DNA from: Mesaphorura yosii
Taxonomy: Eukaryota; Arthropoda; Collembola; Poduromorpha; Tullbergiidae
Reading direction: 5' to 3'
DNA: 64,000 bases
Assembly (NCBI GenBank): GCA_009869945.1
Contig: WIXG01000099.1
Span: 124,001-188,000, forward strand
Below are positions 1 through 16,500 of the stretch, piece after piece. A program made the position numbers and the translations under genes. A model generated the notes under the pieces. That model did no database searches. It saw only the letters and a list, made by a program, of their open reading frames with translations, and had not been told where the DNA came from. The number at the start of each line of letters is the position of its first letter. Within the stretch, counting starts at the first letter, position 1.

Positions 1-633
1 TTGGTTGATGTCAAGAATGATCAAATTGCTTCTGAGCCGACGCCAGCAATTGTATTTTTAATCAGAATGTATAAACGCAGATTCAAGTTATCAGGTTGAC
101 AGTAACGCATGTTCGTTCACAGTTTCCAAACTAGCCAAGCCAATACCAATCAAAATTAAGTAGCACTGCTCGTTCTGTTTCATCAACATATTCTATCGTA
201 TGAATTGGACAACTACAAAGCATAGAACAAAGACGACCTTCGAACAACCCACGTCCAGAGGGTGTCACAATCCATGTATTTTGTACTTGAATAAACTTTT
301 ACTTACTCACAGGCAGGCTTTTCTCGCTACCCTCTAAAATAAAATCGTAATCTTTGCCGGTAATTTTGTGTCTGTCAATTTGCGATTGTAATTGTAATGA
401 CAATTTTGTATCAATAACCGTAACGTCTTGCATCTGTGACATTTGTTGGGCCGTAGACGAACTTTTTAGAATGATTTGTATTAGGAAGACATTGAAAGAA
501 ACTCAATGGAGTTCAAGGCATCTTTTAACTCATCGTGACACCTGTTAACTCTGAACTATCACTTGATTATTATTATTGTAAAGATTGTGACCTGTGATTA
601 ATTAATTGACTGTGATTATGACACACATGAAGC

Positions 634-869
634 ATGTTTTATCGAAATCCCTGGTTTTGGACATGGATATCAACTTGTGTGCTATGTATCAGTATTTTAA
701 TCACCTATCATTTTGAAGTGCGAAAGTCTCAAGAAGAAATCAAACATTTAATTGCTCGTGTGCTCAGAACTGACCCGGTTAAAACGGACCAATTTGAGAG
801 TCTTAACTCCGATAAACAACGGTTGGATAGTCAAATCGAATTTAAATACAACTTACCGGAGGAATCTTC
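634..869 (+). CDS. Candidate alternative first exon of malic enzyme with membrane anchor
   Basis: Open from an ATG at 634 to a strong GTAAGT donor at 870: 78 codons plus two bases. Residues about 7-26 form a hydrophobic stretch rich in Trp, Ile, Leu and Cys, followed by a charged, helix-prone segment (EVRKSQEEIKHL). This looks like a type II signal anchor. Phase 2 fits the malic enzyme exon at 5420, and no other downstream exon obviously claims it before that gene. Its tail carries QIEF, a tetrapeptide also found in the exon at 4201. Joined to malic enzyme it would give about 672 residues with a membrane-bound N-terminus. It could instead belong to an unrelated gene whose later exons I did not see. 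Confidence 0.4.
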
Positions 870-1656
870 GTAAGTATCAAGTGCTGTACTAGTTTGGTTA
901 AATCGGATCAAGCTTTAAGCTGACTTTCAATTCAGGCCAGCCCGTGAATTCATTATCAAAGTACTACTGACTGAGAGTAAACGTAATTAAACTAAGTCAC
1001 AACTCGCGAGCGATACTTCATGCGTGACCCAGACTCGCGTAGACCCGGGTTGCAGTTCTTAGCAAACATAAGTAATATTTAGGCAAACGCTGGTCTGAGT
1101 GGTACAGCCCAAAGGACAAAGGATCGCACCACGATAATGCACAGTTATTAATCTACAATCTAACGCCTTCCATTGCCATCATCAGTGCTTATTACATGAT
1201 GTTAGGAGTTAGGTACAACTTAATGTTATGTTAAGCAGCTAATTAGTTGTGTCATCATACAGGACATGGCATTAACTCTGAAGAAGACAAGACATCAACA
1301 GTATCATTAGTAGCAAGGAATGTGCTTGCTGATATCACCTCAGCCAGCACGCCGCCAGGTATGGGCCATAGGTAATTCCGGTAGTCTACCGAAGATGTAA
1401 AATACATACTAATTCTACTAACTTGACACTTGGGAATCATTACATATTAACTGGTTCACCGTTCTTGTCTCATGATGCCCTAGAACAACGTCAGCGTCTT
1501 TGTCTCACAAGGTTAAAACTTTGGTGACTCTTGGTTTGTGCATGCTGTGTGCCAAGTGCTTGCGCACCGAATCCTGACCGCTTGAAGCACAACACATATT
1601 CCGAAGTTTAGCGAACACGGGATAGAACAGAGGACACGGGTTTTGCGAATCGTACT

Positions 1657-1664
1657 TATAAAAG
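1657..1664 (+). promoter_or_regulatory. TATA box (TATAAAAG)
   Basis: A perfect TATAAAAG lies about 260 bases upstream of the ATG at 1921. It is flanked on both sides by copies of a GCGAA/ACACGGG motif in both orientations (1611-1621, 1634-1649, about 1675-1691). It would drive the alternative exon at 1921-1958. No clear initiator was seen at the expected distance. Confidence 0.35.
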
Positions 1665-1920
1665 CAATTCCCGTTCCCGTGTTTGGTTTCGCAAAGTGAT
1701 ATTCGCGAGCAATTTTTCTTATTATTACTTCCTAACCATTATAACTTCTAAACTTGTTAAATTCATAAACACGGCCACGGACGTCTGCTGCCGTCTGGCG
1801 CGTGTCGTCATCTCACACTTCACTTGTGATAATCGTTAACATTTGACCTTTTACCAGTGAACTTGCGAATTCCTGCCAGTTGGTGCATTACCTAATCAGT
1901 TGTACGACGCAGCTCCAAAC

Positions 1921-1958
1921 ATGGATATTGAATCAATGTTGATTTTATTACGAAACTC
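1921..1958 (+). CDS. Candidate alternative first exon of malic enzyme (12 codons)
   Basis: ATG in a good context (AAACATGG), 12 codons plus two bases, then a GTTAGT donor. GTTAGT is not the best donor, but it also has to be used in two other genes of this window. The exon has the same length (38 bases) and the same phase as the exon at 4201-4238, so it fits the shared exon at 5420 and would give an N-terminus starting MDIESMLILLRNS. It lies 257 bases after a TATA box. Because it is short, chance is a real alternative. Confidence 0.3.
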
Positions 1959-3989
1959 GTTAGTTAACAGGACAAAGTTAAGTTAGACTTCTTAGTTGAG
2001 AAAGTGGGACTGGTTCCCCCTACAGCTTGTTAAGTTTGGTTTGGCTGAGTTCCGAGATTGGCTGGATTCTTCATCATGTTACAAAGATGTCAGCCGAGAT
2101 TAGGATCCATTATTGCATTGTAAGTTGTTTATTGTTGTAATTAAGTTAACTTCGATGAGAAAATGACAGCCCGTTGGAATTGCATTGGCAATTGGGAGCT
2201 TGGAAACACATATCGATGTAGCACAGCTTTTGCATACACAATTTTTCTATTCGCACATACATGCGTATGCGTAGTAATAATGGCATTGACATTGATTGAG
2301 GTGACAAATGGTACTTGATTTCTATTGCTGTGATGCAAAGGTAAAAGGCTGCTGTAAAACTGGGAACGGTATGTTCAACAGTTTGATGAGTCTGGCTTAA
2401 ATTGAAGTTGGTATAAATGATTGCTCCATAAATTGTCTGCATGCCGCACTTCATGCTGTTCATCCCTGAATCCACATTAGTATAAACCGTTTGGATTTTA
2501 CTGGAAACTCAAATGATAATAGTGATTTGCTTTCAAGCTTCCGATTTATGCCAGTGTTGAGGAACGCACTTATATCGTAACTTGCTATAGCTCAGGTGTT
2601 CCGTTTTTGTCTTGACATTAGACAATGTTAGGTTCTATTAATGACCCATGTTCTGACTTTTAGAAATGTTCCTTATTTTCTACAGATTGAGTCTATTTGA
2701 GATTCATGTGAGACATTGATTTCTTCTGTCTCACAAGGCAAGACGAGGTCAATCAGGGTGATCAATGCACAGTCTCTCCATTCTGTTTGCTGTGTTTGAG
2801 CATTACGTCAATCTCCGCTAGTAATTGAATTCACAAAATGAAAATCATAGTTCGAAGTTGCCTTCACATGAATTCTGAATTGTGTAAGTTTGCTATCACT
2901 AGTTTTTAAGTATATGAAAGCCTTCAGTTAAGGCAGACTGTAATGCAGCATACAGTGCTCAGCAAACAAAACAACCATTAAATCTAATTACATTGAGGAC
3001 TTGCATGGTGCACATTAGTTGGCAATACTTCCTGCAATTGACTCGGAATTGGAGAAATTACTGGAACGCCGGTTCTGATCGTAATCCATCGAGCTGAACC
3101 AAACTATTGCTCATGCTGCAGTTCTCGTGGTCATAATCATTCGTTATCTGCGAAGTTCCAGTTCATTCCAAGTTTCTGGTTCACTGAGAACACGCGTATT
3201 AGGAGCAAAGACCAACCATCGAACGATGTGAAAATGATGGACATGATGAAACTGTGGCTCGGACACCACAAGAATGACGTCGAAAAGAGGGACAAATCCC
3301 ATCCCACCGTCCATTTCCTTGATAATAAAGTTCCCATTTGCGTTGATCACGGATCACTCAAGAGACTCAACACTTCCTTAATTCCGATCGCGAGCACTCC
3401 TGCGAATGAAGTGCTGCTGTTTAGTTTACACGTGTAAGGTGTAAGAAAGGTTGCACTAGCTCCTCGTTGCTGAAGCTTGACTCTGTTCCCATTGCCTGCA
3501 TTTGTTCTGATGCCGACAATGCGATTGCGTAATGACAACACATCACCCAACATAATTATACATGGTGCAGCTTTATCAAGTCAAATTCGCCTGCTACAAG
3601 TACACGTCTAGGACAAAGAACAGCCGCAGCCATGTTCATTCTATGTTCTATAGTCATTCGTGTTTTTCATTGTCGCGTTAGTTTTTATTTGCATTTACTT
3701 CAATACCATGCGCCCGGCCATGCAGTGGCCATTGTGCAAATCATGCCATTGGCCGTGCTAACTTTCCTTAATCATGCCATGCTAGTCAAAGCCACCACGG
3801 TTTTATTCGGTCCCTGATCATGCCGCTGATGCTGCCATTCATTATTATCGAATCGTGTAATTGTGATAGCACGGCATTCACAGCACTCACCTCGTACCTT
3901 GATTTTGCCTCAAGTAATTAAATACCCGTTGCAATAATTGGCATGATTATACTTCTCGCTTGTAAAAAGTGAAACTCTTGCCGCTGATG

Positions 3990-4023
3990 TCAGTAGTTGT
4001 TGCGCTGAAGTTCTGAGCGGACG
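3990..4023 (+). promoter_or_regulatory. Core promoter: TCAGT initiator plus DPE
   Basis: TCAGT at 3990-3994, the arthropod initiator with A+1 at 3992, is followed by GGACG at 4019-4023. That is exactly +28 to +32 and matches the RGWYV downstream promoter element. No TATA box is needed in this promoter class. It lies 209 bases before the ATG at 4201 and should start the 12-codon form of malic enzyme. Confidence 0.55.
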
Positions 4024-4200
4024 GATGTGGACGGTTTACGCTAGAAGAAATCAAAGTTGAAACAAAGCCAGCAGCAGTTCAACCTTCAGTATTCGAGAAG
4101 CCTTGATGAAAAGTTGATTAAAGTGTTCAAACTGTGTTGAAAGTACAAAGTCACCTATCCTACAGTATTAATCGTGAAATCGAAGCCGAAGACCCGCATA

Positions 4201-9525
<5,325 letters not shown>

Positions 9526-9662
9526 ATGCCTGTGACAACTTGGCCAAGAAAATATTAACCAAGTGGGACTTCTGTCATATAAATCGTCATTTACTTTAGA
9601 TGTTCCAACGGTCCGGTGTCAATGTGAATAGACAATTCAAATCTAGCTCTTATGCTATCAAT

Positions 9663-9710
9663 ATACCTTTACTTTTCAATGCTAACAAACGATTACAAAA
9701 GTAAAAGTAT
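9663..9710. other. Hairpin at the convergent 3' ends
   Basis: Two 14-base arms, ATACCTTTACTTTT (9663-9676) and AAAAGTAAAAGTAT (9697-9710), pair at 13 of 14 positions around a 20-base loop. It sits just before the AATAAA of malic enzyme on + and just after the stop of the secreted-protein gene on -. On the - transcript the one mismatch becomes a G-U pair. Confidence 0.5.
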
Positions 9711-9712
9711 CC

Positions 9713-9718
9713 AATAAA
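9713..9718 (+). terminator. Poly(A) signal of malic enzyme (version c)
   Basis: AATAAA 188 bases after the version c stop codon; the first on the + strand after that stop. Confidence 0.6.
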
Positions 9719-9726
9719 TATTCTCA

Positions 9727-10326
9727 TCATATATTTGGATTATTTACTGTATTCGTCGTAGAGTACAGAGTCTTTTCAAAATTCCTCATTCCTAAAAATG
9801 GACGCCCAAAATCCCTAAAATGCACTGCAACAATTCTAACTGTTAGTCCTACTCCTGTGGCTTCGCTACTTATTCCTGAGCTTCCGTCCAATGAAGTGAG
9901 TGCACTTTCGCTTTCACGTTCAAGGTGACCTTCCATCTGGAACAATCGATACGGTTCCCATTTGCAGCCTACCAGACAAAGGTGGAGGCATTCTCCACCT
10001 TTGCCTGAGGGCATGACCAAAACAAGCAGAATATAACGATACGATGCAGGAAGTGAAGAAATATCGATCTCCACCTTCAACTTTCAACTTGATGCTTCCA
10101 CACCGGTGTTACATTTCATGGTTGCGGAATAGTTGCCATTTCGACCATTATGAAACCTAGACAAGAAGGAAGTGCTGGAGACTTCGCTGCTTACATGTAC
10201 TGACCTATCCCAACTCTCCCGCGTATTCCATTCTGAATTCTTTTTATGCACACAGAGATCAAAGAGTCCTAAACCTTGTAAAAACCCAGAACCGAAAAAA
10301 AGGAAGAGTAAACTTTTTGCGCTCAT
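9727..10326 (-). CDS. Unassigned small secreted protein, two exons
   Basis: An ATG at 10326 starts a signal-peptide-like N-terminus (SLLFLFFGSGFLQGLG). The frame runs to a TGA at 10086-10084 and then continues, in the same frame, to 9727. A plain explanation is an intron of 120 bases with a GTAAGC donor after 10195 and an acceptor at 10075, phase 0 on both sides, removing the TGA and giving about 160 residues. The acceptor is poor (no pyrimidine tract). The second part alternates hydrophobic and polar residues and holds three close Cys, as in a small secreted beta-rich domain. TCAGT on the - strand at 10383-10379 could be the initiator. I do not recognise the family. A decayed gene is the main alternative. 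Confidence 0.4.
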
Positions 10327-10383
10327 TTCATCACAAAATTAATGTGTTCGGGCATGATTAGCCATTTTGGAAGTCAACACTGA

Positions 10384-13300
10384 ATAATGAATTAACATTG
10401 CGTAAAATTAATGAGTTCATTTCCTGGCAAGTACAGACATATAGGTATGACTGTGTTTATTTTGCGTGTAAATGTAAAAGCTGCGATCGATGTTGAGCAG
10501 GTTAGTTCCATCTCTTCCTCTTGCATACGGGATAATATATCTACAGGCATCAGCAATGGAAACCAAATGCACCCATTCTTGGCTCGACTCAGTCGAAACG
10601 GCAGCCTTTTTTATCTATGTGCAAAACCGGGCCTTAATGTTCCGAGTCCTTTTTAACCTTCAAAGCTTGTAAATGTCAAACTTTGGCTCACTGAGCTGGT
10701 GCGAGAGTTTGCTTTGGCTTTCATACCATGGACCATAACCTAGACATTGTGCAAATTGTTGAGGGCTGCTTGAAGTGCAAACTGCGTAGTTTCTGTTTCT
10801 GCGTTTTATTTTTGCACAATGCGGGCTCCACAACTTAAATATGGAAGACCTTGAAATGATACTCAACCACCGCACTGTGTCATGTTTACTCTTGTGTCCT
10901 ACTGCTCTCGTGTAGCTATCAAGTGTAAATAGAAAGTGAAACTATACATCGGGTGGTTGGGTTCGGTCCAGTCCACGCAAAACCACACTAAAACGGGCGA
11001 TAACAAAAAAAATTGTGGGACCATAGCATACAGCACTGCTAAACTGTAACCCAGACCAGGCTCCAGCTAACCCAATTCACATTCCCTGCATTATGTAATG
11101 CCTGCATATAAACAGAGCAATAAATATCTTCAAGGTCTCAGCTGCCAAATGCTGACGCTGACGAGCCGATGTGAGCATAAAGCTTAATCACGAGCACACA
11201 ACATTTAATTTCCTCTCAAGAGGCAAACGTCAAATTAAATTGGCGCGGTGCGGTTGCACCAAAATTAAATTAAGACGGAATGAACATTTTCGCGCAATGA
11301 TGAATCACGGAAAGTTTTCATGGCCAGCCTGTTATTCAGGTGTCCCCTTTTGCATCCGCAGAGGAACTGCTTGACAGGTCGGCTGATCCTCGCTGCTGTC
11401 GCTACAGACAGTTCATGTCACTTGCGTGCTTTATGGACCCGGCGCCTTAACTGTATGTAATGGTGTTAATGTGTCATGCGAACGATACACCCATATTCTG
11501 CCTGTATACTGTGCATTATTGTATTTCAAGCTCACAACTCACTGTAGACTCGTAGCATATCAAGAAAGCATTCTGGAACTATTTTTTTATCACCGGTTTC
11601 CTTCTTCAGTGCAGATGGCTTTGGTTACAAACAACATTGGCCTTGAAAGAAAATAGATTGGACCCCGCGTCTAGCCCAGCTAGCTTCCTCTCTCCCTGAC
11701 ACTGCCTCTTCGCCTGGAATAACGACATGCGAAGACGTGAATGTACAAAATGCTTTTGTGCGAATTTTCCGCGAAAATCGTAAACAAGACATTACATATG
11801 CATGTATTAACTTTGGGTAAGCACACATTTGTACAGCCGGCCAGGAATAAGTCATGATTCATAAACGTCCAAAGCAAGCCCGCTTTGGCGAATGGCCACT
11901 AACAAGCACTATTCTCGTTATTTTTGCTAAATAAGTATTCTTCCTTCGCGGACTACGGGCACGGCATATTTGCAAAAAGCGTTTAATAGTTTTTCGATTG
12001 GATCTTGTGTTCCTGTTGTTTGTCTGATCGTTTGATGTTTACTAGATCTGATCTTTATTGTTTATACCGATGCCCGCAAAGACTTTGAAGTCCAAACGGA
12101 AATAAAATTTCCCAGATTTACTTGAGTTAATTCTATTATTTGATAACTTTCATCCTTGTTTCATGTAGCCTGCGTAGGCGTCCATAAAACGGCGATATTC
12201 TTTGTAAAATGTTGTGCAAATTCTGGGTACAAATTTCGAGTCCGCAAAGCATACCCTCGTTAGAATAACACATTTTCCATCCTTTTCCATTCATTTCACG
12301 CTACAACTCACTTTTGAAAAACAAAGCAATAAATTTTTTCATTTGCTAATAAAAATGAAAGACTCAGGAAAGTGTTCATTTGTCTATAAATAGGAACGAG
12401 CAAAATATTTGTAAAACCTACACTCAAATAGGAATGGGACGGAAGAACATTCATAAAATGCGGCTTGCTTTCTCCTCCCTGCTTGACAAAATCCTGTACG
12501 TGACGCCAGTTAGTCTGCGTTACCGTTCCACATAATATTTAAATGAATCTCAACGTGGGCACAAACAAAATCGTAAAATTTGTTCCAGTGGTAGACGACG
12601 CGATTTTTGCCTACATAGCACGTTTCTAATCATTTCGCTGGTAAAATGCTAGATTTCTTGGCGCGTGACAGATTTATGGTGTACTGATTGAAAACTTAAT
12701 GTCCCATCACATGCCAGACTGACAACCCGACTATAAGCTGTTTTTTCCTGCATTCTGCTGAAGTCGCACTTTTAATTAACCGGCACAGGCTGTTTTGTCT
12801 TGCTGAATTTACAAAAAGGAAAACAAAAGTCTAATAATTGACGATCGCCAGAATCTGAGCTTATTTTTCTCTGACCAAAACTCGATAGCGTCTACTATAA
12901 ACCAAGCACAAAGTCAAAATTAATTAAGCTTCGTTAGAAGAAAATGAGAGGCACGTCGCTTCCAACCAACCTAGGCAAAGGCATTTTGCAAGCACAATTA
13001 TCACCTTTCATTTTATCCAGAAACACGTCTACGCTCATGCTCAAACTTTCTTCCATGACCACTCAGGTCACAGACGGTCATTGCCTCCTGGGGCTGATAC
13101 ACCTGATCTTTCCTATTGTGTTACGTATTGGAATTCAGGTTCAAGTGGTAAACAGTAATCATCCCGAAAAGCATCGCTACCATCCGCATGCAATCCGCGT
13201 CAATGAAGTCAAAGGCACACGTACCCTGAGACTGGCTAGAGATTCAGCATTCAAGGTTCGCACTGACGCGGACGCGCGCTCTGATAAAAGTTGGTCTGGT

Positions 13301-13425
13301 CCGTATGTATTTGGAAACTATAATTAATAAAGAGAGGAGGTGAATTCGTAAATTACACGGCACTTTTTATGTTTTTGTTTACGTCGCTGTTTTGTGTTGG
13401 GTTCGTTCGCATGTTCGATCGTAAA
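10384..13425. other. Intergenic, no gene seen
   Basis: Only short frames. The longest is 127 codons (12944-13327), followed at once by AATAAA. It has no splice support, no recognised motif and no codon pattern that persuades me, so I do not call it a gene. Confidence 0.5.
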
Positions 13426-13536
13426 ATGCCAAATTTACTGCCAAGACTAAACGCAGTGCTTATAGCTTATGTTGTTTACGGTTTCGTTTGCTGTTTTGAT
13501 TCTCGGTACTCCTCAGACAGGACAGACCAACCAAGC
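13426..13536 (+). CDS. Candidate signal-peptide first exon
   Basis: An ATG at 13426 in a good context (AAAATGCC) begins 37 codons with a signal-peptide core (NAVLIAYVVYGFVCC), then ends at a GTGAGT donor in phase 0. Two in-frame upstream ATGs exist at 13369 and 13411. The next + strand exon I can find that needs a phase-0 partner is 20033-20440, which lacks its own ATG. Joining them gives a secreted protein of about 172 residues with a 6.5 kb intron. The pairing rests on phase and order only. Confidence 0.28.
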
Positions 13537-16500
13537 GTGAGTGCCTCTGACAAAAATTTATGATTGAATTCATTCCTCTAACCATCATGGTTATTATTTG
13601 AAGTGAAAAGAGAAAGCAGAAGACGTTAATAGGCAATAAATGTTGTTTTTCTCTGACAGCGATACATCGTGCCTCGTAAGTACACTTCGGCATCTCACAT
13701 CCGGAGCAGTCTCATTTGTTCTATGTGCAGTGTACGGAAAACGTTCCATTTAATTTGGAAAGGAACACGTAACCCGTTATTGTTGCTATTTTGCTTTTAT
13801 GATCGCAATACTTGGATTATTACTTGTGAGCATACGGCGTGAAATTTTTAATTGTTGTTTTGAAACTTTCCGTGTCTTACTGCGAGAACTTGAACAAAGA
13901 ACCTGACAAGAAAACGTCTGTCAGTCTTGCCGAAATGAGAGAAATGCCTGATTTGTAATTTGCATGTAGGAATGAAGCCGGATATTTTATGGACAATTTT
14001 GAGTTGAGTGTAAACAACTTTACTGCCGTTTCGTGTATGAGCATTTTCGACACTTTCGCAAGACATGGTTGAAGGATGGTTAGAATAGAATAAGGTTAAG
14101 CGGACGGTGACCTTTGATCCACGCTGATTTTTGTGTTTTTATTTCGCAACAAATTTTAATGAATAGAGTAAAAGTGGACTCAGGTAAAAATGACCAGATG
14201 GTAAATTGTTTAATTATTGAATGCAAGATACGGCTCATTTCTAATTTGAGCCAAAGTCATTCATTTCAGAATCGAGTGTATCAAAATCGGTGTATTCCTC
14301 CTCACTCCTTCATTCATCGCCTGACTCTACAACACCACAACCATTATCCATAATAGATTCATGATGTGGTAACCATTTTACTACGCTTCGCCAGCAAACA
14401 GAAGGGTGCCTGATTAAGATTGCTTCCAGTTTCATGAAAATTGGGTGATTATTTGTTTGGCTTCCATTCTATTCAAATGCACCACCACGCATGTTAATGG
14501 GTTAAGATTTGAAATGTAGATTAGAATCATGAAATCATGAATCATGGTGATTATTTACTCTGGTTATGATGCGGATGTCCTTCACGGGAACGCACAAAAA
14601 ATTTAATGTAACGTACTACAATTTAGCAGACAATGTAAGACCAGAAAATATTTCGTAGTGGCATGTTGGACCCATTGTTTGCCGTGCCGTGATATTATTA
14701 CCATTATGAGAATGTAGGTTATGCATATGGCCTCTGCTCGCCACATTGTTACGTTTTACCCTTTTTTGTTGAAAAAGTTGTCTAGTTTTCTTGTTGCATG
14801 ATACTTGATTTAACACCGCGTGTACTTGCCAGAATTTTATAGTATTGTATGTAAAGCCGACGAGAATGTGTAAATGTGAGACAAAAATCTTTATTGCTCT
14901 TTTTTCTTCGGCAAGCACCTGGTCCCCGTGCGTCATTGGGTCATCGTGACTTCTTTTCGGCGGTTGCAGTTTCGTAAGATTCTCTGATGTGACTCCTTAT
15001 TCTAATTTCGCATGGAATGAAGCAATTCGGTCCATCCATGACTCGACGTGCACAGTCCGCGAGTTATTTTGTGCACGAAGCAGATGTTTATTTACCGGCT
15101 ATCATTTTCCGATGCACCTTTGACGTTTGCCGATTAATTTATTGCGACGCTAACCTCAGAGGTTTAAGATAGTCTGAATTTATGCAGTGCATAGCAATTT
15201 CTTCCAGAATATTTGGTCGTTAGAAACCTGGAACCAAGAGCATCGTGTATTGAATGTCGTATGCATCGAAAAGTGCGTACGTGCGTGGGTCCACGCATTG
15301 CGTAATTTCGTGTGGTTCCATGCCTGGTAAGCCTTGGCTGTCGTTCAGGTTTACGTTAGTTGGCTGTCAGCGAATGTGAGTCACAGTCACGTAGTTTTTC
15401 CATGGTCGTAAACTGCGTTGTTGCGTACTCCTTGCCCTTGCCCCACTGGTTCCTGGGCTGGTAAACTCCCGAATTTTAAACGAAATGCTACAGCCACACA
15501 AGAATTACGACATTTCATTACATTTCTCGGAAAGTGCGTCGTAGCCGAAGTAAACTTCCTTTCTCGCATTGCTTATTGCGTAAGTGCGTAGTAAGGAGAA
15601 GGCAGGAGGGGAAAAGTAATAAAAAGACAAAGGGAACGTGTAACTTAACTATATGAGTTACGGCAACTGTCAATTTTTCGTTTCAATTATAAATTGCCAC
15701 ATGCATTGCCTTTTTGCCTGCACTACCAACCTTCGCGTATTGGCGACTTGGAGCTTAGAAGCTTTAGCTTGCATGTGAAAATATGAATGAAGCAGGCAGT
15801 CAGTTCTGTAGGAACGAATATTCTCAAACTGGAATTGGAGCTGAGTTCCTTTATGCCCTTTCATAATTCATGCACAGAGTACTGCATCGGAGTACGTTTA
15901 AGCACGCACTTTTTTTAAATGAGGAAGGAAGTGAAATAAGGGCAAACAGTAATAAAATTAAAAATGCAGGCACCCGAAGCGTGGTGAACCTTTTGTAACC
16001 TTAAGGCCCTTTCACGCATAAACTTGCACATCCTTTCACGCAGAGAGAATGACGAAATGTGTTTCTTAGAAAATATTTGTAACAACCAAAAACGTGCCTT
16101 GTTCGTGAATCTTCTTGGAATCCGCTATTTATACCTCCTCAATGACTATTGTAATTTCGTATGCACGGTTGAGAATTATCAGACAGGCTTAACATGGCTA
16201 ACAAAACACGAACAGAAATTCGAAATTCTTGAAAGTTCGTCTAACACTCCATAGTTTTGGGTTGTAAATTGTATTGTAATGCGTAACGCATGTCACACAT
16301 GCAAGGCGTCGTCGTGAGTCGTGCTTGCTCGATTAAAAAATAAAATTTTAATCACAAAAACCTGCCAGTTTCGTTTCATTTCGGGTTAACCTTTCATTTT
16401 CCTATCGGAACACGAGCATGTTTTCCGTTCCCAGGATTCGAATACGATAATTACTGCACAAATACACGTTATCGCTGAACAGTGGAATGACCTATTGAAC

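Larger units (their letters stand above)
870..3989. other. Upstream region or intron of malic enzyme
   Basis: Apart from the TATA box and short candidate exon noted above, I see no coding signal. Frames here are short and overlap in several directions (for example around 3140-3550), as expected of non-coding sequence. Bases 1-633 are likewise empty except for an AATAAA at 290-295, which could end a gene lying to the left of the window. Confidence 0.6.

Noticed and set aside
10084-10086. TGA in the secreted-protein frame read as selenocysteine or read-through
   Set aside because: A phase-0 intron removes it, and the 3' side shows no convincing SECIS structure; the nearby hairpin lacks the required core.
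12944-13327. 127-codon + strand frame followed by AATAAA
   Set aside because: No recognised domain, no promoter or splice signals, residue mix not convincing.
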